Assembly (NCBI RefSeq): GCF_029318685.1
Contig: NZ_CP119677.1
Span: 248,001 to 312,000, forward strand
Length of the DNA: 64,000 bases
Origin: Ruminiclostridium papyrosolvens DSM 2782
GTDB taxonomy: Bacteria > Bacillota > Clostridia > Acetivibrionales > DSM-1351
Direction of reading: 5' to 3'
A program made the translations under genes and the position numbers. The notes under the pieces were generated by a model. It was not told the DNA's origin and searched no databases. It saw only the letters and a list, made by a program, of their open reading frames with translations. Every line of letters starts with the position of its first letter. Within the stretch, counting starts at the first letter, position 1. Shown one piece after another: positions 43,967-52,321 of the stretch.

Positions 43967-44554
43967 TTATTCTATAAACTCTTTAATCAAATCAAAAGCC
44001 TTCTTTGCAGAAGCCTCATTGTAGCCGGTTGAATAAGAATCTGCAAAGCCGTGATTACCTTCTAATAAATGTACTTTAACGCCGGGCTTCTTAAAACCGC
44101 TGGCAAAAGCCCTTACGTTAAAGGCTTTCTCATGGCTTGGGAAAAGAAGCAAAGCAGGGCAAACCGGAGCTATCCCGGTGAAATCCCGTATTCTTGAGCC
44201 ATAACAGCAGACGACACTGGAAAAAAGTTCTGCTTCACTGCAAAGCCATGCAATAGTAGCGCCAACACTAAAGCCTATCAAAAAGATACGATTATAGCTG
44301 CTCCCAAGTTGCTTGGCAAGGGCTATGACAATATCAGTTCCTTTGTAAAAACCTATATTGTCAGAGAAATACCTATAGGCAGTCTCTTCTTCACTATAAT
44401 CAAAGGGTTGCTCCAGACCACACAAATCAGGACACACAACGTCATAGCCGTACAAAGCAAATCTATTGGCGGTATCTGTTATAAAACCGTTGACACCGTA
44501 AATTTCATGTATAAGAATTATTAAATCTTCTGAATTATTAATTATACTTAACAT
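43967..44554 (-). CDS. Alpha/beta hydrolase, dienelactone-hydrolase-like
   Basis: A 195-residue alpha/beta hydrolase. LIHEIYGVNGFITDTANRFA near the start and the nucleophile elbow GFSVGATIA near residue 100 match the dienelactone hydrolase group, but with serine in place of the usual cysteine; the catalytic His is in LLEGNHGFAD near residue 168. The substrate is unknown. The stop codon lies right at the edge of the palindromic element. Confidence 0.8.
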   Translation of the reverse strand: MLSIINNSEDLIILIHEIYGVNGFITDTANRFALYGYDVVCPDLCGLEQPFDYSEEETAYRYFSDNIGFYKGTDIVIALAKQLGSSYNRIFLIGFSVGATIAWLCSEAELFSSVVCCYGSRIRDFTGIAPVCPALLLFPSHEKAFNVRAFASGFKKPGVKVHLLEGNHGFADSYSTGYNEASAKKAFDLIKEFIE

Positions 44555-44607
44555 AATTCCTCGCCAGACTTTGTTTTCATACTAATATAATACTACTATA
44601 AAATTTG

Positions 44608-44636
44608 TTGACACTCAAAAGTACAAAAAGTAAACT
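44608..44636 (+). promoter_or_regulatory. Promoter of the C_GCAxxG gene
   Basis: TTGACA (44608-44613), a 17-base spacer and TAAACT (44631-44636). Confidence 0.6.
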
Positions 44637-44668
44637 TAAAATAAAATACAAAATTTAGGAGAGGTCAT

Positions 44669-45139
44669 ATGGAAACAAAATCAGAAAAGGCCCGGCTGCT
44701 GTTTGAAAATGGATATAACTGCTCACAGGCGGTCTTTGGAGCTTTTTGCGATGACATAGGAATAGAATTTAAAAGTGCTTTAAGAATAGCATCCTCCTTC
44801 GGTGGAGGAATGGGAAGGCTGAGAGAGGTCTGCGGTGCCGTAAGCGGTATGTTCATGGTTGCAGGCATGATATACGGATATGATGAACCAAAGGATGCTG
44901 AAGGAAAAAAAGAACATTACAAGCTCATACAGGAGCTTGCTCAAAGGTTTACAACCGTAAATGGAACAATAGTTTGCAGAGAACTGCTAGGACTGGGAAA
45001 GGGGCCGGATAACCCTATTCCCGAGGAAAGAACGGAGAGCTATTATAAAAGACGTCCCTGTTCAGAATATGTTAAGTGTGCTGCTGAAATAATGGAGCAA
45101 TACATAAGTCAGAAAAAAGCGGAGGCTTTGTCAGAATGA
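44669..45139 (+). CDS. C_GCAxxG_C_C family redox protein
   Basis: A 156-residue protein of the putative redox-active family named after its conserved cysteines. NCSQAVFGAF (first Cys), REVCGAVSG (here CGAVSG for the GCAxxG-type motif), TIVCRELLG and RPCSEYVKCAAE are all in place. These proteins are usually linked to redox or metal handling in anaerobes; the precise reaction is unknown. The 3' end of the gene overlaps its terminator hairpin. Confidence 0.85.
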   Translation: METKSEKARLLFENGYNCSQAVFGAFCDDIGIEFKSALRIASSFGGGMGRLREVCGAVSGMFMVAGMIYGYDEPKDAEGKKEHYKLIQELAQRFTTVNGTIVCRELLGLGKGPDNPIPEERTESYYKRRPCSEYVKCAAEIMEQYISQKKAEALSE

Positions 45140-45153
45140 CACCTCCGCTTTTA
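45115..45153. terminator. Bidirectional terminator
   Basis: A perfect 11-bp stem, AAAAGCGGAGG (45115-45125) with CCTCCGCTTTT (45142-45152), overlaps the stop codon of the preceding gene and lies before the convergent ATPase gene. Confidence 0.82.
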
Positions 45154-45170
45154 AACTTACCTATTTAAAT

Positions 45171-47027
45171 CTATTTAAATTTATTATCTACTCTTAAAGC
45201 ACGTGCAGAGTTAAGAATAGCTATCACCGACACTCCAACATCTGCAAATACCGCCTCCCAAAGAGTTGATATTCCGAAGGCACCCATTGCCAAAACAATT
45301 GCCTTCACTCCAAGAGCAAAAACTATATTCTGATTAACTATGCGAAGGGTCTTTTTGGAAATAGCGATGGCAGTTGCTATTTTAGAAGGTTCATCATTCA
45401 TAATAACCACATCAGCTGCTTCGATAGCAGCGTCAGAACCAAGTCCTCCCATTGCAATTCCTATATCTGCCCTTGAAAGAACAGGAGCATCATTTATACC
45501 GTCCCCTGCAAAAGCCAGATTGCCTTTTGCAGATTTTTCAGCAAGGAGCTTTTCAACCTTTTCAACCTTGTCTATTGGAAGAAGTTCAGTGTATACCTCA
45601 TCAAGACCCAGAGTTTTGGCAACTGCTTCACCAACATCCTTAGCATCTCCCGTGAGCATTACGGTCTTATGTATACCGCATGCTTTCAGTTTTGCAATGG
45701 CTGAGGCAGAATCTTCCTTTATTTCATCTGATATAACTATATATCCTGCGTAAATATCATTTATTGTTACGTGAACAACTGTCCCAACCGTTTTATTATG
45801 AGAATAAGTTGCCCCGACTTTATCCATTAACTTGGAATTGCCGGCATATACTGTTTTCCCGTCAATAACTGCCTTGACACCATGTCCGGGTATTTCTTCA
45901 ACATCTGTAATTCTGGAATTATCAATTTCAGAATTAAAAGCATTTTTTAGAGACTGAGAAATCGGATGATTTGAATAGCTTTCAGCATGGGCGGTAAGCT
46001 CCAATAATTCAGTATCTGAAATACCTACGGGATTAATATCAGTAACCTTAAAGGTTCCTTTTGTAAGGGTTCCTGTTTTATCAAAAACAACCAGTTCCGT
46101 ATCTGCAAGAGCTTCCAGATAGTTTCCGCCCTTTATGAGAATCCCAAGTTTTGAGGCCCCGCCAATACCTCCGAAGAAGCCCAGAGGAATAGAAATTACA
46201 AGAGCGCAGGGACAGGAAACAACCAGAAAAGTTAATGCCCTGTAAATCCAGTCACTGAAGGTTGCTCCCGGAACAAGAAGCGGTGGCACAACTGCAAGAA
46301 TGACTGCCACTATAACAACAACTGGAGTGTAATACCTTGCAAATCTGGTAATAAAATTCTCACGCTTTGCTTTTTTGTTGCTTGCATTTTCTACCAAATC
46401 AAGAATTTTAGAGACGGTGGATTCACCAAACTCTTTGGCGACTTCAATTGTAAGAAGACCATTAAGATTTATACATCCGCTCAAAACGTCGCTCCCCACA
46501 TCAATCTCCCTTGGAACAGATTCCCCTGTTAATGCAGAGGTATCAACCAAAGAATGGCCTTCAATGACTTTACCGTCAAGAGGTATCTTTTCGCCGGCTT
46601 TAACAACTATAATCTCATTTATGGAAACTTCCTCAGGGTCTACCGTAACAAGCTCCCCATTCCGCTTAACATTTGCATAATCAGGGCGTATGTCCATTAA
46701 TGAAGATATGGATTTTCTGGAGCGGTTAACGGCATAATCCTGAAACATTTCTCCAACTTGGTAAAAAAGCATTACGGAAACAGCTTCGGGATACTCTCCT
46801 ACAAAAAATGCTCCGACTGTTGCAATACTCATTAAAAAGTTTTCATCAAATACCTGACCGTGAAATATATTCCTAATAGCTTTCCATAAAACATCTCCGC
46901 CGATTATAAAATAGGCTGTAAGAAAAAAAGCAAGATTAATATAAGGCGGAAATGATACTGCTACTGCAATTATCAAAACCAAAGCTCCCGCACCTATACG
47001 AATTAGTTCCTTTTTAGCTTTGCTCAT
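45171..47027 (-). CDS. P1B-type Zn/Cd-translocating ATPase
   Basis: A 618-residue heavy-metal exporting ATPase. Motifs: TGES (actuator), SCPCALVIS (metal site in a membrane helix), DKTGTLTKG (phosphorylated Asp), SNHPIS and GDGINDAPVL. The aspartate in the last membrane segment (DVGVSVIAILNSARAL) is typical of the zinc/cadmium subgroup. No metal-binding domain is fused at the N-terminus; a separate HMA protein is encoded immediately upstream. It is the last gene of an operon led by a CadC-like repressor. Confidence 0.93.
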   Translation of the reverse strand: MSKAKKELIRIGAGALVLIIAVAVSFPPYINLAFFLTAYFIIGGDVLWKAIRNIFHGQVFDENFLMSIATVGAFFVGEYPEAVSVMLFYQVGEMFQDYAVNRSRKSISSLMDIRPDYANVKRNGELVTVDPEEVSINEIIVVKAGEKIPLDGKVIEGHSLVDTSALTGESVPREIDVGSDVLSGCINLNGLLTIEVAKEFGESTVSKILDLVENASNKKAKRENFITRFARYYTPVVVIVAVILAVVPPLLVPGATFSDWIYRALTFLVVSCPCALVISIPLGFFGGIGGASKLGILIKGGNYLEALADTELVVFDKTGTLTKGTFKVTDINPVGISDTELLELTAHAESYSNHPISQSLKNAFNSEIDNSRITDVEEIPGHGVKAVIDGKTVYAGNSKLMDKVGATYSHNKTVGTVVHVTINDIYAGYIVISDEIKEDSASAIAKLKACGIHKTVMLTGDAKDVGEAVAKTLGLDEVYTELLPIDKVEKVEKLLAEKSAKGNLAFAGDGINDAPVLSRADIGIAMGGLGSDAAIEAADVVIMNDEPSKIATAIAISKKTLRIVNQNIVFALGVKAIVLAMGAFGISTLWEAVFADVGVSVIAILNSARALRVDNKFK

Positions 47028-47058
47028 AAAAATCTCCTTGTAAATAAAGTCACCAGTG

Positions 47059-47277
47059 TTACATCTTTACAATACAATCAGGCTCAATTTTTTTTATGAT
47101 TTTCTGAACTGATGCCATAACATCGTCAAAACCCTCATCAACTGCATCGATAGTAAGCTTTTGCATCATAAAGTTTACAGTGGCACTATTAACGCCATCT
47201 AACTTACCAATTTCTCTTTCCATTTTAGAAGCACAGTTTGCACACCCTAAATTATTAAGTCTGTAATTTTTTTTCAT
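47059..47277 (-). CDS. Stand-alone HMA metal-binding protein
   Basis: A 72-residue heavy-metal-associated domain with the metal motif GCANCASKME and the ferredoxin-like pattern of the family. It corresponds to the N-terminal domain normally fused to CadA/ZntA ATPases, here a separate chaperone-like protein 31 bases ahead of the ATPase gene. I chose the ATG at 47277, preceded by AAGGGGG; the open frame extends upstream into the repressor gene without a ribosome site. Confidence 0.88.
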   Translation of the reverse strand: MKKNYRLNNLGCANCASKMEREIGKLDGVNSATVNFMMQKLTIDAVDEGFDDVMASVQKIIKKIEPDCIVKM

Positions 47278-47308
47278 AATAAATACCCCCTTGTTGTTAT
47301 TCCTCAAA

Positions 47309-47671
47309 TTATTCCTCAATATGTTCAAAACCCTGATCAATTATTGTTCTTACATGTGAATCTGACAATGAATAAAAAATAGTCTTTCCGTCACGCCTTG
47401 ATTTAACCAGCTTTGCCTGCTTTAATATACGCAACTGGTGAGAAATAGCGGACTGACTCATATTCAGCAGTTGAGCAATATCGCAGACACACATTTCTGC
47501 TTGAAAAAGGACATACAGAATCTTGATTCTTGTTGTATCACCGAAAACTTTAAACAGTTCCGCAAGATCATATAACTGAGTTTCTTCAGGTAAATGTGAC
47601 AGTACCTGATCTATCACATTCTCATGAAGACATATATACTCACAGCGTTCAATATCCTTTTCTGTATTCAT
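47309..47671 (-). CDS. ArsR/SmtB-family repressor, CadC-like
   Basis: A 120-residue metal-sensing repressor. The N-terminal cysteines (RCEYICLHENV) plus EMCVCDIAQLL supply the CadC-type alpha3N site that binds Cd/Pb/Zn, and the recognition helix is MSQSAISHQLRILK. It heads the operon with the HMA protein and P-type ATPase. An operator-like dyad lies between its promoter and start. Confidence 0.9.
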   Translation of the reverse strand: MNTEKDIERCEYICLHENVIDQVLSHLPEETQLYDLAELFKVFGDTTRIKILYVLFQAEMCVCDIAQLLNMSQSAISHQLRILKQAKLVKSRRDGKTIFYSLSDSHVRTIIDQGFEHIEE

Positions 47672-47719
47672 ATAACCTTCCTTTCTTAGTACAAGTTAAA
47701 TGTATAACTACATACGTTC

Positions 47720-47739
47720 ATATGAATGATTGTTCATAT
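47720..47739. promoter_or_regulatory. Operator of the CadC-like repressor
   Basis: ATATGAA-tgattg-TTCATAT is a 7-base inverted repeat with a six-base centre, close to the known ArsR/SmtB operator type, located just downstream of the -10 of the repressor promoter. Confidence 0.75.
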
Positions 47740-47742
47740 ATA

Positions 47743-47771
47743 ATAATATACCTTGATTTTTAGAATGTCAA
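47743..47771 (-). promoter_or_regulatory. Promoter of the metal-efflux operon
   Basis: On the minus strand TTGACA (47771-47766) and TATTAT (47748-47743) are separated by 17 bases. Confidence 0.7.
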
Positions 47772-47895
47772 CCAGAAATTTTCAAAAATAAACCAATTAT
47801 TTTACATAAAATTTCTTAGTAATTGATGTTGTACAAGCCCCAAATGGAATTTGGTTGCATATTATGCAATAAAAAGTTAATTTGGAGTGATTTTT

Positions 47896-48705
47896 TTGGC
47901 TAAATTTCATATCGGAGATATTGTTATCAGAAGGTCTTATGGCGGAGACATACTTTTTAGGGTAGTAAACATAAAAACAAACTTTAACGGATTGGAGTAC
48001 TATGTACTAAGAGGTTTGTCATACAGAATCGAAGCTGATTCACAAGGGGATGACCTTGTTAAGCAGGATGCAAGGATAGCATATACAAGGGCAATAAATG
48101 AGCTTGCTCAGGTAAAAAAAAGCATTGATTCTTGCAGGCCTGTATTCAAAACATTTTTGTCGAGAATCAAGCACAGACCGGGTAGAATACTGCATATAGA
48201 TTCTGCTGAGGATTTTATGAGCCAATGTTTGGACTTCTATAAGAAGAGTAAGATTAGTTGTTCCGGTAAATGGGTAAGCGAAAACAGGCAACCTTCAGTA
48301 GTAAAGCAATATCTGGAAGCATACAATCCGGATATACTGGTGCTGACGGGACATGACGGTTTGAAAAAAGGCGCAAGTAATTTACAATCCTTAGATAGCT
48401 ATGCCAATTCATCATACTTTATTGAAGCTGTAAGAATAGCCAGAGCATATGAGTCCGATCCTGATAAGTTGTGTATATTTGCAGGAGCATGTCAGTCATA
48501 TTATGAAGCAATTATGCAAGCGGGAGCCAATTTTGCCAGCTCTCCCAAAAGAATACTGATAAATGCTTTAGACCCTGCAATTGTTGCACAGAAAGTGTCC
48601 ATTACAGACAATTCGGTTGTACTTGCATCTAAGTCAGTAATAGAATTGACAATTACAGGCAGTTCCGGTATAGGAGGAAGAGATACAAGAGGGCAGATGA
48701 GATAA
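47896..48705 (+). CDS. yabG: Sporulation-specific protease YabG
   Basis: A 269-residue protein whose start, AKFHIGDIVIRRSYGGDILF, and later segments (HIDSAEDFM, VLTGHDGLKKG, FAGACQSYYEAI) match YabG, the cysteine protease that trims spore-coat proteins and acts on spore germination proteins in clostridia. TTG at 47896 follows GGAG by eight bases; a GTG 9 bases upstream overlaps that site. CATATTAT at 47858-47865 resembles a sigma-K -10 box, but I see no convincing -35, so forespore/mother-cell control is only suggested. Confidence 0.9.
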   Translation: MAKFHIGDIVIRRSYGGDILFRVVNIKTNFNGLEYYVLRGLSYRIEADSQGDDLVKQDARIAYTRAINELAQVKKSIDSCRPVFKTFLSRIKHRPGRILHIDSAEDFMSQCLDFYKKSKISCSGKWVSENRQPSVVKQYLEAYNPDILVLTGHDGLKKGASNLQSLDSYANSSYFIEAVRIARAYESDPDKLCIFAGACQSYYEAIMQAGANFASSPKRILINALDPAIVAQKVSITDNSVVLASKSVIELTITGSSGIGGRDTRGQMR

Positions 48706-48739
48706 ATTGTCAAGAGCAGTCAGATTTATTAAATACAGT

Positions 48740-48783
48740 AAAAAAGAGTTTGCTAGTTAATAATATCAGCAGACTCCTTTTTT
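48740..48783 (+). terminator. Terminator of yabG
   Basis: An imperfect stem pairs AAAAAGAGT and TGCT with AGCA and ACTCCTTTTTT around a loop of about a dozen bases, ending in a T-run. Confidence 0.7.
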
Positions 48784-48793
48784 ATGTATAAAA

Positions 48794-48825
48794 AAAATGC
48801 CCGGCGTAAAGCCGGAGCATTTTTA
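48794..48825 (+). terminator. Second terminator hairpin
   Basis: AAAATGC and CGGC pair with GCCG and GCATTTTT around a GTAAA loop, giving a second terminator only 11 bases after the first. Confidence 0.75.
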
Positions 48826-48999
48826 GGGGGTTAAAATGTATTTTGTGGGGTCAGTTATAGTTATTGCCTTATTTAGATTTTCTTATACATTTATACTAAA
48901 ATAAAAAGAATATATATATTCTAAAAAGTGTTCATGATATAATACTAAAAATAATACTAATTTTACATGTAAATACATTTAAAAATGTGAGGGATAGCT

Positions 49000-49998
49000 G
49001 TGAAAAAAAGAATATTAGCCATACTGCTTATTTTTGCATTTGTTTCTGCTTCATTTATGGGAGTTGATGCAAAAGGTGCTCGTTCTTTCGGCAGAAGCAG
49101 CAGCAAGTCGTTTTCAAAATCTTTCAGTAGTAGTAAGAGTTCTTCATCAAGGAGCTCCGGCCTTTTTAGTTCGTCTAAAGCGAAAAGCAGCACTTCGAAA
49201 AGCAGCTCGAAAAGCTTTAGTCTATTCGGTTCGTCAAAATCCAAAAGCAGCAATTCCAGGAGTGTACCGGGCTCAAAATCTTATACCGATTCATCAAGTA
49301 AGAAAGCCAATACCTCGGGGTTTACTGCAAAGGCAGCTTCAAAAAAGAAATCCTATATGCAGGATACCTACAAGAGTCAGATTTCAAGCAAAAGTTACAA
49401 AACCTATAAGCAAAAATTAAACAGCCAACAGCAAAAGGTTTATAATGACTCTATGAAAAAAAGCTATGGCTCAAGTTCAAGGAAAATGAATTTTGAGGAT
49501 GCAATGAGAACCCGATCCTCCAGAATAAATGTTTTCAACAACAGGCCTATATTTATCAATGTAAACAGATCTATGTTCGGAAGTTCTTTTTCTTACGGAT
49601 ATGCATATGTTGGCCCATGGGATTTGTGGTTTCTGATGAGGGCATCGGATTTGTTCTGGTATCATCATTGGAATGAAATTTCTCCTTATAGGAGTTATTT
49701 TGATCAAAGCCAGTACCAAAAATTGGAGAACAGGGTAAGCCAGTTGGAGAAACAGGGAGTACAAAGAGACCCTAACTATATGGAAGAAGGGGTTGACCCG
49801 GATTTACAGCTTTCAGAGCAATATCAGGAAAAGAATCCTGACAACGTATACTATACCGATAAGTATCCTACAAATTCATCCAGAAATACCGGAGCAGTTG
49901 TGGTAGTTATCATTATAACGTCGGTAGCGTTGATAATTGTAATAAGAAAACTGTCAAAGCCAAAACCTAAAAAGTCCCGCCAAAGCAGGATATATTAG
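49000..49998 (+). CDS. Ser/Lys-rich exported membrane protein
   Basis: A 332-residue protein starting with GTG after GAGGGA. Residues 1-25 are a signal peptide, residues 27-110 are strongly biased to Ser and Lys (repeats of the type SSSKSFS), residues 110-170 are basic and Gln/Tyr-rich, then a conserved-looking segment VGPWDLWFLMRASDLFWYHH lies near residue 212, an acidic linker follows, and a membrane helix (about 295-315) ends in a basic tail. I do not recognise a family. It leads an operon with DUF4178 and DUF350 proteins, hinting at an envelope-associated job. Confidence 0.75.
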   Translation: MKKRILAILLIFAFVSASFMGVDAKGARSFGRSSSKSFSKSFSSSKSSSSRSSGLFSSSKAKSSTSKSSSKSFSLFGSSKSKSSNSRSVPGSKSYTDSSSKKANTSGFTAKAASKKKSYMQDTYKSQISSKSYKTYKQKLNSQQQKVYNDSMKKSYGSSSRKMNFEDAMRTRSSRINVFNNRPIFINVNRSMFGSSFSYGYAYVGPWDLWFLMRASDLFWYHHWNEISPYRSYFDQSQYQKLENRVSQLEKQGVQRDPNYMEEGVDPDLQLSEQYQEKNPDNVYYTDKYPTNSSRNTGAVVVVIIITSVALIIVIRKLSKPKPKKSRQSRIY

Positions 49999-50026
49999 AA
50001 ATAAAACTTTAATGGAATAGGACGTG

Positions 50027-50626
50027 ATGTCGGTGTTCGGTTTCAAAAAAAAAGATGGACAGGATATACTGAACCCATTGAACATAAATAAAAACTCAAT
50101 GGTAGAATTTAAACTCAAGGAACTTGAGGAACAGGGTTTTTTTACTTTTGGTAAAATAATACAAATGGATGTAGGCCGGAGGCCTTTTACCAGATACCTT
50201 GTTTATTCCCGGTCTGAAGAGACGGAGTATGTTTTTGAGGTATACACGGGTGAAGAGGACGGCCAAATGGAAACATACCTTTACTTTCTGGATGACACTG
50301 TTCCGTTTTCAGAAGAATTTTTGGATGTTGTAGGTCAGAAGAGTATAACCACTCCTGACGGCACAGAGTATGAAAGGTGTACAATGCCGGAATATGATTA
50401 CAGGATAGACGGCGTACAGGGTTCTCTGAAGGTTTATGATCTGGAATCTGAAAAAATAGAATACGAATCAGAAGTTGAGGTATGGGACTATCAGAGAGAT
50501 GCAGAAGGGATTACAGAGTATCTTAACATAGAAATGCTTAAAACTAATGGAATGTTCAGAATATTTATAGGTCAGAGGTTCGAGGGGTCACTTTACAAGG
50601 TTTACCAAGGAATGGAAGAAAAATAG
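50027..50626 (+). CDS. DUF4178-like protein
   Basis: A 199-residue soluble protein of alternating strands with VGRRPFTRYLVY, a charged central part and EVWDYQRDAEGITEYLNIE. The pattern and its position before a DUF350 gene suggest DUF4178, a domain recurrently found with DUF350 and PspA-type envelope-stress genes. That link is from known gene neighbourhoods, not from a search. The start is uncertain: ATG at 50027, GTG at 50024 or GTG at 50033 share one weak AGGA. Confidence 0.6.
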   Translation: MSVFGFKKKDGQDILNPLNINKNSMVEFKLKELEEQGFFTFGKIIQMDVGRRPFTRYLVYSRSEETEYVFEVYTGEEDGQMETYLYFLDDTVPFSEEFLDVVGQKSITTPDGTEYERCTMPEYDYRIDGVQGSLKVYDLESEKIEYESEVEVWDYQRDAEGITEYLNIEMLKTNGMFRIFIGQRFEGSLYKVYQGMEEK

Positions 50627-50644
50627 CTTTAGGAGGATAATAGG

Positions 50645-51544
50645 ATGTTTGAATATTTTAGTTTTTTCTTGAAAGACTTGTCATTTAGTTTTGTTATATT
50701 AACTGTAGGCTTTATATTGGGGTGGGTTATTTACAATAATCTGGTTCTGAGAGATGTATCTCTTAAAGATGCACTGTTCACCAAGGATAATTTTGCAGCA
50801 TGGATAGAGTTCATCGGTGCTTTTGTTTTTCCTGTGCTTTATCTGTCATCACATGCCATAAAGGGAGCTGCCAGCGATAATATTCTGGTTGATCTTGCGG
50901 TTTGTACAGGATATACCGTTTTCTATGTAGTAATATTGACACTTTTAAGACTTTTGTCCAAAGCAATAGTAAGTCTTATAAATGCTGAAGACAGTCACGG
51001 CAAAGTGTGTCTGAATAAAGAGATATGCGAGCAGAAAAACATCGGTGCAGCTCTGTTTTCCGTTACTCTTTCAGTTATATTTGTGTCTTTCATAAAGTAT
51101 ATTGATTTTATAGATATAATTGAAGGAGAAGGAGCAACCATATTAATAAAGGTTCTTCTGTTTATAGTGTTTGTCTTAATTGCATTGGTGTGCTACAGCA
51201 TGGTTTTGAGAAGAAAGACTACTTTGTTTAAGGAAATATTTATAGACAATAATTCAGCTGCGGGCATTGGACTTTTGGGTTTTGTTTTTGCAGCACAGAC
51301 AATTATTACAGGAATAATTGATGGATATGCAACTGACTTTGAAATAATTACAGTTGCCTTGGTAATCGCGGTTTGTCTTGCAATATACGGTATAATATCC
51401 ATACTGTTCAAGAAGATTTTTACAGCCATAGTAAAGGTTGATGTATGGAATGAAATATATGAACAGAATAATGTAGGAGCAGCAGTGGGACAAGCTGCAC
51501 TTTACGTTGGAATTGCCATGATAATAGTAAATTTCATAATGTAA
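50645..51544 (+). CDS. DUF350 membrane protein (YjfL-like)
   Basis: A 299-residue membrane protein made of two similar halves, each with about four helices; FAAWIEFIGAFVFPVL, NIGAALFSVTLSVIFVSF, SAAGIGLLGFVFAAQTI and NVGAAVGQAALYVGIAMI show the recurring N-x-(A/G)-A pattern of DUF350 repeats. Function is unknown. AGGAGG precedes the ATG, and it directly follows the DUF4178-like gene, so the three genes from 49000 form one operon. Confidence 0.78.
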   Translation: MFEYFSFFLKDLSFSFVILTVGFILGWVIYNNLVLRDVSLKDALFTKDNFAAWIEFIGAFVFPVLYLSSHAIKGAASDNILVDLAVCTGYTVFYVVILTLLRLLSKAIVSLINAEDSHGKVCLNKEICEQKNIGAALFSVTLSVIFVSFIKYIDFIDIIEGEGATILIKVLLFIVFVLIALVCYSMVLRRKTTLFKEIFIDNNSAAGIGLLGFVFAAQTIITGIIDGYATDFEIITVALVIAVCLAIYGIISILFKKIFTAIVKVDVWNEIYEQNNVGAAVGQAALYVGIAMIIVNFIM

Positions 51545-51851
51545 AAGCAACATATTATCAGGAGGGACAAAGCAAGCTAAATGCATTCACATATTGTTAA
51601 TATTTGTTATACAATTTTAATAATCAGTTGCAGAAATTAGTGATATAATACAAAGTGTAAAGCCATTAAAAAGCTTTTTCATTTTGTTCCTCCTTTAAAC
51701 ATATTGATTTTATTTTTTGTTACATAGGGCACCTATTTATCAGGAATTATTATAAATTATATACTGAGGTGCTTTTTTTCTGTCCTAAAATAAAGTGGGT
51801 ATATATGAAATTAACTTACATTTAATACATAAAATGTAAAAATAATATCTC
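51545..51851. other. Intergenic region before the SRP RNA
   Basis: About 300 AT-rich bases without a gene. A weak terminator-like arrangement, GCACCT (51729-51734) pairing with AGGTGC (51767-51772) before seven T residues, may end the DUF350 operon. Confidence 0.4.
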
Positions 51852-51880
51852 TTGATATAGGACACCATTTAAGTTATAAT
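51852..51880 (+). promoter_or_regulatory. Promoter of the SRP RNA gene
   Basis: TTGATA (51852-51857), a 17-base spacer and a perfect TATAAT (51875-51880). Transcription would begin near 51887, before the mature RNA, leaving a 5' hairpin CCGAAC/GTTCGG to be removed. Confidence 0.8.
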
Positions 51881-51942
51881 GTTAAAAGTGCACCGAACGT
51901 ATTTGCTTTATTGGTTCGGGAACACATTAAAAAGCCAGTTTT

Positions 51943-52210
51943 GGTCGTACTAGACGGGGAGGCAGCGGTGCCCTGTACCTGCAATCCGCTATAGCAGGGT
52001 TGAATTCCCGTTTGAGGTTTTAGTGTGTAGTGCCTGCCCTTTACAAGTGGCAATGACAATTGGGTCTTGCGCAATAGAATTCTGTGAACCTCGTCAGATC
52101 CGGAAGGAAGCAGCGATAAGCAGTAAATTCTGTGTGCCGCTGGGTTACCTGATTAGAGCTAACTGTAAAGGTAACGGCTATATGCTTCTATCGATAACGG
52201 GTGTACGGCC
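51943..52210 (+). ncRNA. ffs: SRP RNA, large bacterial type (scRNA)
   Basis: About 268 bases with the SRP landmarks: the 5' Alu-type part containing GGGGAGGCAGCGGTGCCC and CCTGCAATCCGC, the GTCAGATCCGGAAGGAAGCA Ffh-binding hairpin near 52095-52115, and 3' GTGTACGGCC that pairs with 5' GGTCGTAC. This is the long, Alu-containing form known from Bacillus and Clostridium, not the short 4.5S form. Location directly ahead of dnaX also matches Bacillus. Ends are set by pairing and are approximate. Confidence 0.95.
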
Positions 52211-52228
52211 ATTCAATTTATAAAAAAT

Positions 52229-52260
52229 CAAGCCTGTTCAAATGAACAGGCTTGTATTAT
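52229..52260 (+). terminator. Terminator of the SRP RNA
   Basis: A perfect 10-bp stem, AAGCCTGTTC (52230-52239) with GAACAGGCTT (52244-52253), loop AAAT, then a moderately T-rich stretch. Confidence 0.8.
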
Positions 52261-52321
52261 ATTGTAGGTAGAACATCTATAGTCCTTGAACTGCAGTGTA
52301 CATAAAAGGAGGAGTTGGGAT

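Noticed and set aside
47833-47865. Sigma-K promoter of yabG
   Set aside because: CATATTAT fits the -10 pattern, but no AC dinucleotide sits at the expected distance upstream, so the call would rest on eight AT-rich bases.
48963-49420. Long alternative-frame and antisense ORFs in the Ser-rich gene (L/E-rich on the minus strand)
   Set aside because: They are by-products of the low-complexity AGC/TCA-rich coding sequence; only the plus frame has a signal peptide, ribosome site and operon context.
51874-52223. Short ORFs on both strands over the SRP RNA
   Set aside because: They coincide with a recognised structured RNA, lack ribosome sites and show no protein-like composition.
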